NCBI GenBank assembly: GCA_963677165.2
Contig: CAXXSX010000002.1
Location: 682,001 to 746,000, forward strand
DNA from: JAFGXT01 sp963677165
Lineage (GTDB): Bacteria > Verrucomicrobiota > Lentisphaeria > Victivallales > SZUA-371
Reading direction: 5' to 3'
DNA length: 64,000 nt
Positions within the stretch are counted from its first letter, which is position 1. Each line of letters begins with the position of its first letter. The translations under genes were made by a program, and so were the position numbers. The notes beneath the pieces are model-generated. The model did no database searches. It was not told where the DNA came from and saw only the letters and a list, made by a program, of their open reading frames with translations. Below, in pieces: positions 24,733 to 34,979 of this stretch.

Positions 24733-27700
24733 ATGTCACACGTTCAAATAGCAGATGGCTCAAAGTTCTGGGAATGTCCCGAACTGACAAGCATGAACAT
24801 GTTATCGCCCCGGGCAACCTTATTTCCATACGACTCAGAACAGGATGCCCTGTCACGGCAATATCAAAAGAGCAGCTACTACTGCTCTCTTAATGGTCAA
24901 TGGAAATTTATGCTGGTCGACAAACCGGATTCAGCACCTGAGGGTTATTTTTTCCCTGACTATCGTGATGACAACTGGGACTTCATAAAGGTTCCAGGAA
25001 ACTGGACCATGCAGGGATACGACAAACCACATTATACCAACAAGGTAATGCCGTTTCCCAACCTGCCGCCGGAAGTTCCGGAAGAAAACCCGACCGGTTT
25101 GTATCGCACGGAATTTGATCTTCCGTCCGGCTGGGAGAAGCGCAGAACAATTCTGCATTTTGACGGCGTTGAAAGTGCTTTTCTAGTTTATGTAAATGGT
25201 CGTCAGGTTGGAATGAGCAAAGATTCCCGTACTGCATCCGAGTTTGATATCAGTGACTATATTCATGCAGGACTAAACTCCATTGCGGTTATGGTAATTC
25301 GCTGGTCGGACGGCAGTTTTATGGAGGACCAGGATCACTGGTGGATGGCAGGGATATACCGTAACGTATATTTATACAGCACAAATACAACATATATTGA
25401 AGACGTATTCGCCAACGGCGATTTAGATGCCGACTATACCAACGGCTCACTTTATGTACGCCTTGACTGTGGATTTGTGAAAGAGGAACCGACTGGCTGG
25501 AAATATACTGTACAGCTTTACGACAAAAATCAGCAACCTGTATTTAATGAAACTCAGATTGTAGAAGTCACAAGTAATTTTTATGGCTATCAGAGTAAAA
25601 TCAGTATTCCTGTAAACAAACCATTACAATGGACCGCTGAAACCCCTGAACTTTATACTGTTACGGTCTCCCTGGTTTCCCCCGAGGGACATACTGTTGA
25701 ACACACCTCATGCCGGGTCGGTTTCAGAAAAGTGGAAATTACGAACCGGGAGCTGTTGATTAACGGCAAGCCGGTCATGATCAAAGGTGTAAACCGTCAC
25801 GAACACGATGACAAGACCGGAAAGACTGTGTCAGAAGCCTCAATGCGGAAAGATATTGAACTGATGAAACAGTTTAATTTCAACGCGATTCGAACCTGCC
25901 ACTATCCCAATGATCCGCTGTTTTATGATCTCTGCGACGAATATGGTATTTACGTAATAGACGAAGCCAATGTGGAAACTCATGGGTACTACTTTTACTT
26001 GTGCCATGATTCACGCTGGACCTCATCGTTTCTGGATCGGGCAAAACGTATGGTCGCGAGAGACAAGAACCATCCCTGTATCTATACCTGGTCGATGGGA
26101 AATGAAACCGGCTGCGGTCCGAACAATACCGTTATGTCCGGCTGGGTCAAAGAATACGATCCAACCCGTCCAACCCACTATCATGGAAGCCTGAAAGGCC
26201 GGGTTGAAGCCGGGATTGAGAGGTTCGAAGACTGTACAAATGTTCCAATGACAGATATCATCGCCAGCATGTATCAGGAAATAGAGGAACATCTGATCTG
26301 GGTCGAAAATACCACGGATCATCGTCCGTTTATCACCTGCGAATATTCCCATGCCATGGGCAACAGTAACGGAAGCCTGAAAGAATACTGGGAAATCTTC
26401 GAAAAATGTCATGGACTTCAGGGAGGCTATATCTGGGACTGGGTTGACCAGGGAATCCTGAAAGTCGATGAAAAAGGACGGAAATACTGGGGATACGGCG
26501 GCGATTTCGGCGATGAACCGAATGACCGGAATTTCTGCATTAACGGACTGGTATGGCCGGACCGCACTCCTCATCCGGCAATGTTTGAATTTAAAAAGCT
26601 GGCTCAACCAGTAAAAATCGAGATGGTAAATTTGAACTGCGGAGAATTTAAAATAACCAATAAAAACTATTTCACCGGATTCGAACAGTATCACGGAACC
26701 TGGGATATCCAGGTAGAGGGAAAAACCGTACAGAAAGGAGAACTGCCGGTTATGGCAACGGCCCCAGGAGAATCAGCAGAAATAAAGGTTGACTTCCACC
26801 CTCCGCTTATGAGAGAGGGACAGGAATGTTTTATTAACTTTTCCTTCGTTACTGCCGAAAAGACAGATTGGGCACCAGCTGGTCATGAGGTAGCATGGGA
26901 ACAATTCAAGCTGCCATTCTCCGGATCAATAAGACCTCTGTTATCTGTTGGCGACAAATTGGATTTATTGGAAAGCGTTGGTTCCATGGACATTTCAGGC
27001 AAAGACTTCTCGGTCAGGTTTGATACCTCAACCGGAACAATATCTTCCATCATCATTGACGGGACCGAAACAATCCTGACCGGACCGGCATTCGATATCT
27101 GGCGTGCGCCAACAGACAACGACGGTATCAAATCATGGTCCGGACAGGAACACAAGGCATTAGGGCAATGGCTAGCTCATGACTTGAACCAAATGGAACT
27201 TACACTAAATAAAATTCAGCCGGAGCGTGGCGATAATGGTTCAGTTATTGTTTATGTTGAACAGACCGGTAAGGTTCCTTCATTGCCGGAAGCATTTACG
27301 GTCAGTCAGAAATATACTATTTTCGAGAGTAAAGATATCGTTGTTGAAAATACGATTGTTGCCAATGAACAACTCCCGGCTCTTCCGAGAATCGGTTTTA
27401 TAATGACCTTGCAGCCTGGCATGGATAATCTGAAATGGTTTGGCCGGGGCCCTCATGAAAGTTACTGGGACAGAAAAGCAGGTGCACCGGTCGGATGCTA
27501 TTCTGGAAAGGTCATTGATCAGTATGTTCCCTACATCATGCCGCAGGAAAACGGTAATAAGACAGATACCCGCTGGATGTTGTTAGCCAACGACAGCGGT
27601 TCCGGCCTGATTTTCTCGGCAATGGATGTTATGGAATTCAATGCAAGTCATTTTACCGCGGATGATTTATATGGCTCCTATCATACCAACGAACTTGACC

Positions 27701-27873
27701 CGAGAGATGAAATCATTTTACATCTTGACCTGCATCAATGCGGTTTGGGTACCGGGAGCTGCGGACCGGCAACAAGGGAAGAGTACAAACTTTATCCCGG
27801 CAAGTATAATTTCAACTATCGAATCAGGCCGTACGGCGCATCAGAAAATCCGGATGACTTGGTACGTTTCTAA
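24733..27873 (+). CDS. lacZ: beta-galactosidase, GH2 (LacZ-type)
   Basis: 1046 aa, the full length of E. coli-type LacZ. Domain order is jelly-roll, immunoglobulin-like, TIM barrel, immunoglobulin-like and the C-terminal beta-galactosidase small-chain domain. The acid/base is Glu458 in WSMGNETGCGPN, the nucleophile Glu537 in ITCEYSHAMGNS; RHEHDDKTG and HYPNDPLFYDLCDEYG are further landmarks. The C-terminal WFGRGPHESYWDRK is also typical. There is no signal peptide, so it acts on imported oligosaccharide. It ends the plus-strand sugar cluster. Activity on beta-galactosides is likely; some GH2 proteins of this shape have other specificities. Confidence 0.92.
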   Translation: MSHVQIADGSKFWECPELTSMNMLSPRATLFPYDSEQDALSRQYQKSSYYCSLNGQWKFMLVDKPDSAPEGYFFPDYRDDNWDFIKVPGNWTMQGYDKPHYTNKVMPFPNLPPEVPEENPTGLYRTEFDLPSGWEKRRTILHFDGVESAFLVYVNGRQVGMSKDSRTASEFDISDYIHAGLNSIAVMVIRWSDGSFMEDQDHWWMAGIYRNVYLYSTNTTYIEDVFANGDLDADYTNGSLYVRLDCGFVKEEPTGWKYTVQLYDKNQQPVFNETQIVEVTSNFYGYQSKISIPVNKPLQWTAETPELYTVTVSLVSPEGHTVEHTSCRVGFRKVEITNRELLINGKPVMIKGVNRHEHDDKTGKTVSEASMRKDIELMKQFNFNAIRTCHYPNDPLFYDLCDEYGIYVIDEANVETHGYYFYLCHDSRWTSSFLDRAKRMVARDKNHPCIYTWSMGNETGCGPNNTVMSGWVKEYDPTRPTHYHGSLKGRVEAGIERFEDCTNVPMTDIIASMYQEIEEHLIWVENTTDHRPFITCEYSHAMGNSNGSLKEYWEIFEKCHGLQGGYIWDWVDQGILKVDEKGRKYWGYGGDFGDEPNDRNFCINGLVWPDRTPHPAMFEFKKLAQPVKIEMVNLNCGEFKITNKNYFTGFEQYHGTWDIQVEGKTVQKGELPVMATAPGESAEIKVDFHPPLMREGQECFINFSFVTAEKTDWAPAGHEVAWEQFKLPFSGSIRPLLSVGDKLDLLESVGSMDISGKDFSVRFDTSTGTISSIIIDGTETILTGPAFDIWRAPTDNDGIKSWSGQEHKALGQWLAHDLNQMELTLNKIQPERGDNGSVIVYVEQTGKVPSLPEAFTVSQKYTIFESKDIVVENTIVANEQLPALPRIGFIMTLQPGMDNLKWFGRGPHESYWDRKAGAPVGCYSGKVIDQYVPYIMPQENGNKTDTRWMLLANDSGSGLIFSAMDVMEFNASHFTADDLYGSYHTNELDPRDEIILHLDLHQCGLGTGSCGPATREEYKLYPGKYNFNYRIRPYGASENPDDLVRF

Positions 27874-28066
27874 GTAAAAAAAAGCAATAATATGGCTGAA
27901 TTTGTTGAAAGTAATGAATTCGGCCATATCTGCTTAAATATGCAAGCCCTGCCAATGAGATTCAAGATTGATTGGTATTCTGAAAGACTGCCGATGCTGA
28001 GCTATCAAAAGTTCTTGAAGAATACGAAGTCATGCTTACTGGATCACTACTTTGTTTTGTTATTTA

Positions 28067-30862
28067 TCAGCGCTTTTTTAATTTGTTGAAAGCGTTTAAA
28101 ATGTCGCTTTCCGGTTCTTCTTTCTCAGCAACCTCAGTTTCTGCAGGTTTAACTTCTTTTCCCTTTGCCTGATCAGCTGGCGCGGCTTTCTTACGCTTCC
28201 GCTTTTTCTTACTGGCTTTTGCCGCTTCAACAGTCTGAGGAGAACTTGATACCGGAATATCATTAACAGCTTTTTCCGGACGTTTCAGCAATGACAGTGG
28301 ACGTTTGAAGAGCAGTCCGGTTCTGCGTTCAAGCACTTCCAGCAGCAAGACAATGACAGCGGCCAGCAGTAACCAGCGCGCAATTGACGTCATGCGGGTT
28401 TTTTCCGGCATTTCATCCCACATTCCGGCAAGCCCCACACGGTCGACTCCCCCAGTCATCTTGGCGAGGTCCGCAATTGATGACCGGTAAACGGCGGAGA
28501 GCTGCGGTTTAAATTCCGGCGAATACGGCAGGATTACCGGACTGAGTACCTGCGGTGGTACTTTTTCGATCAGTACAGTTGCCAGACTGGTTTCCTGTCC
28601 ATGCAGCGGAATTTCCACCGTAAGAATATCCGGGCTGGTCCAATGCATTTTCAACGTACTTTTTACAGGCTTTCTTCCCGGCTGTCCAGTCAAGGTTGTA
28701 ACTTCCGGCAGACTCTGGAAAGGATCATGCTGCCGATCCGGATCAAGATGAAGTTTAATAACGTGGGTACCGTTTTTCAACTCCTGAGTAATCAGCATAT
28801 TACCGGGAAGCGAACCGTCTTTTAGCCCTGCGCACCAAGTTGTCATGGAAGTCAACAGCTTTCCAGTGCCCTTCCAGTTGGCAAAATCGCCGGTATATTT
28901 TCCGTCGATTTCTCCACAGTAGCAAAGAACTCGTCCCAGTTGTGCGTTCCAGAACGCAATGATCGGAGCCTTATTATCATCGTCGCTCACCGCCGCGCAC
29001 CTGGCGCCGGGACGCAGATAGTTCAAATTATAGCCGCCGATTTGAAAAGCCCCGTTCAAACCGCTGACACCTATGGTTCTAATGGAACCGTTCAGACTGA
29101 CCTTTACCGGATCGGAAACAAAAGTATTTCGGGCAACAACAAATGTATCCTGGGCGAACAGACGTGGCAATTCCTGGGGCTGGTTGGAAAAGAAACAGCG
29201 CCCCAGTCCCCGTAAAGCAACATCTCTCAAAAAATTGGCATCACAATCCGTTTCGCTGCCGAGTCCGATAACACTAACCGTAATTCCTGACTGGGTTGCC
29301 TTTTCCAGCAGCTCTTTATACTTCCCGGGCTGTTCAGAATCGGCGGCATCGGAAAAGAGAATGATATGACGGGTTCCCGCATCGGACTGCATCAGCATCC
29401 GGGTCGCGGCTGCCAACGCGTTATATACAAAAATACCGCCGCCCATCGATTGAATGCTTAACACCTTGTCCGTAATACTTTCCACCGCGTCGGCTTTAGT
29501 AAGGGGAACAATGGTATGTGCGGAACTGTCCACCGCGATTACGCCAAAACTGTCAAGCGGATTCAACAGCTTCAACACTTCAACAGCTGCCATATTCGCC
29601 ATATCCATCTTGGTTCTGCCCATTCCGGCGGAACACCCCATACTGCCGGAACGGTCCATGGCAATTACAATCGACATGGAAAGTTTCCGGTGTTCTTTTT
29701 TCAGGTCCATTGATACCGGCATGATTTCATCCAGTGCTGATTTATAATAACCGCCAATTCCATAAGAATTTTTCCCGCCCGTCACCAACAGTCCGGTACC
29801 GGTATTTTCCACCAGCTGTCTGATCAGTTCCATTCCGTTTGAACCGATATTCTCAGCCGGAACATTTTCGATGATGATTCCACTGTAACCGGCAAGCTCC
29901 GCCAAAGAGAACGACAATTCATTGGGCCGTTTTACTTCAACATTAATATTGGCTCGTTTCAACACTTTTCCAAAGCCGGACTCACGCGACATGCTCACCA
30001 GCAGTACCGGACGCTGCCCTTTGACTTTTACGATAAATTCCGCCCGGTTGTTTTCCGGCTGTTTGTCCTCAGAACCGTCTTTGATCGCAAAGCGGTAACG
30101 CAGGATTTGAGGATAATTCGAACGGTCACGAAAATAAAACCGATTACTGCCTGGAGTCAGTTTAAGTTTACCGCCGAGAAGTTTTTTACCGTTACGGAAA
30201 ATACTGTATTCCGCGGTGGTCTTGCCCGGCGACTGGATGTTCACGGCTACCGGGAAGAACTCTCCGGCAGGTACCTGAAAAGGCGATTCAACTTCGGCAA
30301 TCGCAAGATCTTTGGAATTGGCCCGTCCGAGCATCCGATAGTCTACCGGAATCCCCCGCGCGGCACATTGCGCAAACGCAACAGCCGGGGCCTGTCCGGT
30401 CCAGCGTCCATCGCTCAATAACAGGATTCGTGCAGGCGCGTTATCCGGAATGATCGTCAGCGCCGCCTCGAGGGCTTCTTTCAAATTGGACTGACTGCCG
30501 TTATAACCTGCTTTTAGTCCGTCAAATTTATTGGGCATGGGAATCTGTTCTATCGCGTATTTCTCGGCAAATGAAACAACCCCTATATTCTGTTTCCCCT
30601 TCCCCGTTTTGAACAGGATGTCAGCGGTTTCCTCTATCTGTTTCCCGGCATTGGGTGGCATCGACTGGCTGCGGTCGGCAACAATCACCACGGTTCCGGT
30701 GCCCGACGGTAGTTTCAGCGCGGCTCCTGCCAGCGCAAAGACCACCAGTATAACCAGAATGGTCCGCAGGAACAACACCGGCTTGGAGGGAGCCTTCCAA
30801 ACCAGGAACATCGTAAATAACGGCAGTGCGAGCAGCAGCCATACCGGATTAAAAAACGTCAT
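28067..30862 (-). CDS. large membrane VWA-domain protein
   Basis: 931 aa, last gene of the MoxR operon. Two N-terminal membrane helices are followed by a first VWA-like stretch with VIVADRSQSM, a GATase-like segment (LVTGGKNSYGIGGYY), and a complete VWA domain with the MIDAS motif AMDRSGSMG. A third membrane helix near residue 845 precedes a lysine-rich coiled tail (KKKRKRKKAAPADQ) that would lie in the cytoplasm. The start ATG overlaps the stop of the BatA-like gene (ATGA). Proteins of this shape with MoxR and DUF58 are thought to act in metal-dependent assembly or envelope stress functions; the exact job is unknown. Confidence 0.85.
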   Translation of the reverse strand: MTFFNPVWLLLALPLFTMFLVWKAPSKPVLFLRTILVILVVFALAGAALKLPSGTGTVVIVADRSQSMPPNAGKQIEETADILFKTGKGKQNIGVVSFAEKYAIEQIPMPNKFDGLKAGYNGSQSNLKEALEAALTIIPDNAPARILLLSDGRWTGQAPAVAFAQCAARGIPVDYRMLGRANSKDLAIAEVESPFQVPAGEFFPVAVNIQSPGKTTAEYSIFRNGKKLLGGKLKLTPGSNRFYFRDRSNYPQILRYRFAIKDGSEDKQPENNRAEFIVKVKGQRPVLLVSMSRESGFGKVLKRANINVEVKRPNELSFSLAELAGYSGIIIENVPAENIGSNGMELIRQLVENTGTGLLVTGGKNSYGIGGYYKSALDEIMPVSMDLKKEHRKLSMSIVIAMDRSGSMGCSAGMGRTKMDMANMAAVEVLKLLNPLDSFGVIAVDSSAHTIVPLTKADAVESITDKVLSIQSMGGGIFVYNALAAATRMLMQSDAGTRHIILFSDAADSEQPGKYKELLEKATQSGITVSVIGLGSETDCDANFLRDVALRGLGRCFFSNQPQELPRLFAQDTFVVARNTFVSDPVKVSLNGSIRTIGVSGLNGAFQIGGYNLNYLRPGARCAAVSDDDNKAPIIAFWNAQLGRVLCYCGEIDGKYTGDFANWKGTGKLLTSMTTWCAGLKDGSLPGNMLITQELKNGTHVIKLHLDPDRQHDPFQSLPEVTTLTGQPGRKPVKSTLKMHWTSPDILTVEIPLHGQETSLATVLIEKVPPQVLSPVILPYSPEFKPQLSAVYRSSIADLAKMTGGVDRVGLAGMWDEMPEKTRMTSIARWLLLAAVIVLLLEVLERRTGLLFKRPLSLLKRPEKAVNDIPVSSSPQTVEAAKASKKKRKRKKAAPADQAKGKEVKPAETEVAEKEEPESDILNAFNKLKKR

Positions 30863-32610
30863 TTATCGGCCCTCCTTATCAGATAGTAATGCCAGGCCAG
30901 CAGCAGAATAGCGGCAAGGATAAAAATCCAGCTGATGTCAATATAATCTTTCAGCAATTCGCGAAGCGGACGCGGTTCGGAAATAATCCGGTTACAGCAG
31001 GATTGAAGATTGGATTCATCGAAGTTAAGTGGATTGACCATAAAGTCATAAACTCTCGGTTTCTCCCTGTCCTTGATTTCGGCGGAGATCAGATATTTCC
31101 CGGGGCTGTCAGGAGTAAACATCTCTCCACTAAGAGCATTAACTTCCGTTTTCTGTCCATTGGGAGCGGTGACCGAAAGGGATTTGAGCCCGGACGGTGG
31201 TTTAAAGTCGATCTTTTCTCCCGAACGGTAGTTGCAACGGTGAATGCCGGGTTCGCGCTCAATCAGCCAGTCGGTAAGGTTCCAGAAAAAAATGGGCCAG
31301 TTAGGTGTATCCTGTAACGTAGACAACCTGGGATCAAATACCATGTTGAGCCTGACGTATCCCGTAGCGGTTTCCAGTGTACTAAGCAGCGGTTTATTGC
31401 CAACCTGGATCAGCGGATTACCACTGACAAATTTACTGAGATTGCCGCCCCAGATTACTCCTTTCAGATCGATGCCGTCAGTAACCGCGTGATTTCGATT
31501 GACTGTATACGGTCCGGAAAAAGCTTTTCCTTTTGGTGCGGCATGAAAAATTAGTTGATTGATATTTTCCGCCTGAGAACTTTTGTCGCTGATAATCAAT
31601 TGCGGAATGGTTTCGGTAATTACGGCATTACCGGAACTGTTAAGCGCACTGGACACCAGGAGCTTAAGACGCGGATTGTTCAGGTCGAGCTTGACCCTCA
31701 GCGGATTCACTTTTTCAGGCAGCAGGGTTATGTGATTGTCAAAATTCAAATCGTCATCTGACAAACTGAATTTCACTGCGCCGATGCCGGGCTTCATACC
31801 GATCGCGACTTTCTTTTCCTTGTTGGCGGCAATGACGATTTTACGTCCCAACGGTTTGCGGTCGGTCCCCGGAAAACTTATCGTAAGATTGGTGGCGACA
31901 GGAGCGGGAGAGATGTTGGCAATGATTAGCATACAGCGGTCCTTGCCGGATTTGCGATTGCGGGACGCAGCAACAATAGCAGTATTGTTCAGCGAACTCC
32001 CGAGTGCGTTCCATTCAATCTCGGGCGAGAACCGTTCCTGCCACGGTTCATGGTCGGTAAACACATAGACCGGACCTTTCGCGGTATTCATTTTCCTGGC
32101 AACGGCAAGAGCGTTTTTCAAATCGGCCCAGGAATTCTCACCGGTCCAGCGTTTCAGGTTAAATTTAAGGTCGCCGGCATCTTTGAACTGTCCGAGATTT
32201 TTAACCGCTCTGCCTGCCAGCAGAATCCGGAATTCCCGCCCAGGAAACCCCTCCAGCAGTTGATCGATTTTTCGGCGTGCCCTATCCATAGGGCTCCTGG
32301 AACCGGCATGCATTGAGAACGAGTCGTCCAGAATCAGCGTAACCGGAGCAATGCTTCCGGTTCGCGGCAGCATAAATCCAACCGCTCCCAGGGTCAACAG
32401 AATAATGATGAGGAATTCAATAAAAAATGTCAGCGGCAGCGGCAAACGTTTAAAAACCATGCCGCTCTTCCGCGATTTCAACTGATTCTGCCACAAAATC
32501 AGGCTCGACACAATCCTCGGCTTTGACCGCCGGAACAGAAAGTAGATGCCCAGTAGCAGTGGAAGCGCTGCCAGCAGACTGAAAAGTAACGGATGATTAA
32601 AATATATCAT
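30859..32610 (-). CDS. BatA-like membrane protein with VWA domain
   Basis: 583 aa. The N-terminus HPLLFSLLAALPLLLGIYFLF plus a second helix is the BatA N-terminal domain, with LPLPLTFFIEFLIIILLTLG before the VWA part. The MIDAS motif is DDSFSMHAG (Asp-x-Ser-x-Ser kept). A beta-rich region follows and a final helix (IFILAAILLLAWHYYLI) ends the protein. It starts 13 bases after the DUF58 gene and overlaps the next VWA gene by 4 bases. It probably forms a membrane complex with its VWA partner that is remodelled by the MoxR ATPase. Confidence 0.85.
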   Translation of the reverse strand: MIYFNHPLLFSLLAALPLLLGIYFLFRRSKPRIVSSLILWQNQLKSRKSGMVFKRLPLPLTFFIEFLIIILLTLGAVGFMLPRTGSIAPVTLILDDSFSMHAGSRSPMDRARRKIDQLLEGFPGREFRILLAGRAVKNLGQFKDAGDLKFNLKRWTGENSWADLKNALAVARKMNTAKGPVYVFTDHEPWQERFSPEIEWNALGSSLNNTAIVAASRNRKSGKDRCMLIIANISPAPVATNLTISFPGTDRKPLGRKIVIAANKEKKVAIGMKPGIGAVKFSLSDDDLNFDNHITLLPEKVNPLRVKLDLNNPRLKLLVSSALNSSGNAVITETIPQLIISDKSSQAENINQLIFHAAPKGKAFSGPYTVNRNHAVTDGIDLKGVIWGGNLSKFVSGNPLIQVGNKPLLSTLETATGYVRLNMVFDPRLSTLQDTPNWPIFFWNLTDWLIEREPGIHRCNYRSGEKIDFKPPSGLKSLSVTAPNGQKTEVNALSGEMFTPDSPGKYLISAEIKDREKPRVYDFMVNPLNFDESNLQSCCNRIISEPRPLRELLKDYIDISWIFILAAILLLAWHYYLIRRADK

Positions 32611-32623
32611 AATTCTCTTTCTG

Positions 32624-33496
32624 TCATATTGTTCTTAAAATTTCATGGGCCATCAGTTCCTGCATATCCCATTGTGAAACAATATCCTCTGCCGTCAGGG
32701 ATATCAGCTTGGCAGCGCTTTCGCGGCATGCCCGTTCCCAGTCCTGCTGATGGCGCGAAAATACTTCTCGATACTTATTTACCGCCGCAGCGTCAATAAA
32801 CAGTTCCGCCTCTTCGCCGGTCTCGGAATCGCACAGCCGGATATTACCCGATTCTTCCGGGTTGATATCCTCACAGGACAAAACCTGAAGCACAATCACG
32901 GCAGACGCGTTGGAACCGACTTTGCTGATAAAATGTTTTGGAATGCCTTCCCAGATCAAGTCGGAAATCACAATGCGTACGCCATGATGCTGGAACCCTC
33001 CGCCAAACCGCGCCATGGCGTCATGCGGACTGATGGTGCCGGTAAAATCGATGTCGTCCCACATCTGGACATGGGAAGAGCCGTTAATGACCGGACTGAT
33101 CTGTTCACGGCATATCCAGGATTTTGTGATATAACCGGAGTTCGCTGCAGCAGTCGCCAGCAGTCCGGCAAGGCCCAGGACCGCATGTGACTTTGCCGAG
33201 CCGGGAATATTCATTGACGCAGAACCGTCTATCACAATATCCAGCCTCGGATTGATCTCCTCGCGATACAATTTCACTGTAAGGCGTTCCGTTCTGGCAT
33301 AAACATTCCAGTCAAGCTGGCGCAGGTCGTCGCCAGGCATGTAATCACGGTGTTCCATAAATTCCAGCGAGTTGCCGGTACGGTTACCGAGTTTAACGCC
33401 GGTTCCGCCCTCGAACAAACCGTGCCGCAACCCGAGCATATATCTTGCTCCGGCGTTGGCTCCGTCGAGGAGATATTGCTTGAATTTACTGTCCAT
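32624..33496 (-). CDS. DUF58 domain protein
   Basis: 290 aa, cytoplasmic. The DUF58 core is EFMEHRDYMPGDDLRQLDWN with VYARTERLTVKLYREE, followed by a VWA-like fold with DIVIDGSASM. DUF58 proteins nearly always sit beside MoxR ATPases. The ATG at 33496 is preferred over an upstream TTG. The gene overlaps the ABC permease gene by 11 bases, so it belongs to the same transcript. Confidence 0.9.
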   Translation of the reverse strand: MDSKFKQYLLDGANAGARYMLGLRHGLFEGGTGVKLGNRTGNSLEFMEHRDYMPGDDLRQLDWNVYARTERLTVKLYREEINPRLDIVIDGSASMNIPGSAKSHAVLGLAGLLATAAANSGYITKSWICREQISPVINGSSHVQMWDDIDFTGTISPHDAMARFGGGFQHHGVRIVISDLIWEGIPKHFISKVGSNASAVIVLQVLSCEDINPEESGNIRLCDSETGEEAELFIDAAAVNKYREVFSRHQQDWERACRESAAKLISLTAEDIVSQWDMQELMAHEILRTI

Positions 33497-34979
33497 CGGC
33501 AATCACAGTTTCCAAATCTTGTCCAGGTTTCTGTTCCGTCAGGGATACGTCATCGGGATTTTTATGGGTCTGAAAGCACTTTATAAAAAATCTCAGGTTC
33601 AGCACAGTTCCAATCAATAACATGCCAACGGCAATAACCATACCAGGCTTCTCGTAGGAATTATAAGTCAGGGAAACCGGACTGGCACAGAAAAGATAGT
33701 ATTCAATATCGCGATATCGATCGAATTTCATTGAGAGAACAACACTCAATATTCCTGGAATAATAGTAAATGCCGCGGCAATAAACAGAAAGTACACAAA
33801 CCCGATGATTTGAGGGAAAAACCGGTTCATTGCCCGTTTCACCAGCAATGCCAGACAGGAATAGAAATACGCGAAAATGCCAAGCATATTGAAAATGTAA
33901 GCGATATGACCCGATTTTAACCAGCTTTTATCCCATCCTATAACAGTTTCTATGATTAGAAAATTTATCATTATGATCAGACCTCCAAACATCAAAGCGT
34001 TAACTGTTCCACTTGACAACAGGAAGTGCGCGACTCGTTTTAGAAATGATTTTGGAACCTGCTTTAACACTCTGCGAGTCTGGGTTATTCGCTCCATCGT
34101 GGAAGCAATGATAACACCGACAGCGATCAACGTAGTAGGGACATACCACAGTACAATATAATCTTTTTTCCCTGTGTACCAGATCATGCATCCCGCAATA
34201 ATACCAAGCAGCAGCCACAGTCCGGCAATATACATCCGAAGCGGGAATATCCGGTTGGCTGTCATGTGTGAGATTACCGAAACCGATATGAGGAAGAACA
34301 GTCCGGCAATAATCAAAGCAGCCAGTGTAATCCAGAAAAAAATCATGAATATATTATTGGGACCAAAACTTATTGACGGCATATGACGAGTCATACTGAA
34401 CGATGAGAGAAATCCCCAGCAAATAGCAGCAGCGCCGCCGCCGATCAAAAATCTGGCGCCTTTATTGATACCGAATGATCCCAGCATGATCAGCGCAGTC
34501 ATAAGGGGAATCGCTACGATAAATGAGATATAGCAGGAATAGATAATTGTCAGAATATCGATCCCTTTCAGATAGTATGAAACGCACATAAACGGTACAA
34601 ACAACGAAAACAGAAAGGTAATCATAATCATAGCCGACAGCAATTTTCCCCACATTATGCTGTACGGACTGAGGATGGTCGTATGCATCAGGTCCATAGC
34701 GCTTTTCTCGCGCTCACGGGCAAAACGTCCCGCCGCAACCATGCCGACACAGAAAAAGGCGGAAATCCCGAGAACCACCAGAAGAACAATAAAAAAACCT
34801 TTTCCGAGGTCGCTGTCGTTTCCGCTGGCTCCAATGCTGATAAACAGCCCGGTAAGCTCCGCGAGGAGTACACCTACAATGGTAAGAAGAATGGTATTGC
34901 TATTAATCGACTGCCTGATTTCCTTAACGGCAATCGGATTTACCCAGTCATCTACCCGGTTGATTATTTTCGCAAACAT
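33486..34979 (-). CDS. ABC-2-type transporter permease
   Basis: 497 aa with about twelve membrane helices. The N-terminus NPIAVKEIRQSINSNTILLT and the segment AREREKSAMDLMHTTILSPY resemble the ABC-2 permeases (GldF/NatB-like) encoded beside MoxR-DUF58 genes. Its ATG overlaps the stop of the ATPase gene (TAATG), so the two are translated together and form one exporter. The substrate is unknown. Confidence 0.87.
   Translation of the reverse strand: MFAKIINRVDDWVNPIAVKEIRQSINSNTILLTIVGVLLAELTGLFISIGASGNDSDLGKGFFIVLLVVLGISAFFCVGMVAAGRFAREREKSAMDLMHTTILSPYSIMWGKLLSAMIMITFLFSLFVPFMCVSYYLKGIDILTIIYSCYISFIVAIPLMTALIMLGSFGINKGARFLIGGGAAAICWGFLSSFSMTRHMPSISFGPNNIFMIFFWITLAALIIAGLFFLISVSVISHMTANRIFPLRMYIAGLWLLLGIIAGCMIWYTGKKDYIVLWYVPTTLIAVGVIIASTMERITQTRRVLKQVPKSFLKRVAHFLLSSGTVNALMFGGLIIMINFLIIETVIGWDKSWLKSGHIAYIFNMLGIFAYFYSCLALLVKRAMNRFFPQIIGFVYFLFIAAAFTIIPGILSVVLSMKFDRYRDIEYYLFCASPVSLTYNSYEKPGMVIAVGMLLIGTVLNLRFFIKCFQTHKNPDDVSLTEQKPGQDLETVIADGQ

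Noticed and set aside
27892..28089. 65-codon plus-strand frame after the beta-galactosidase
   Set aside because: No ribosome site, no domain, and it runs into the 3' end of the convergent VWA gene.
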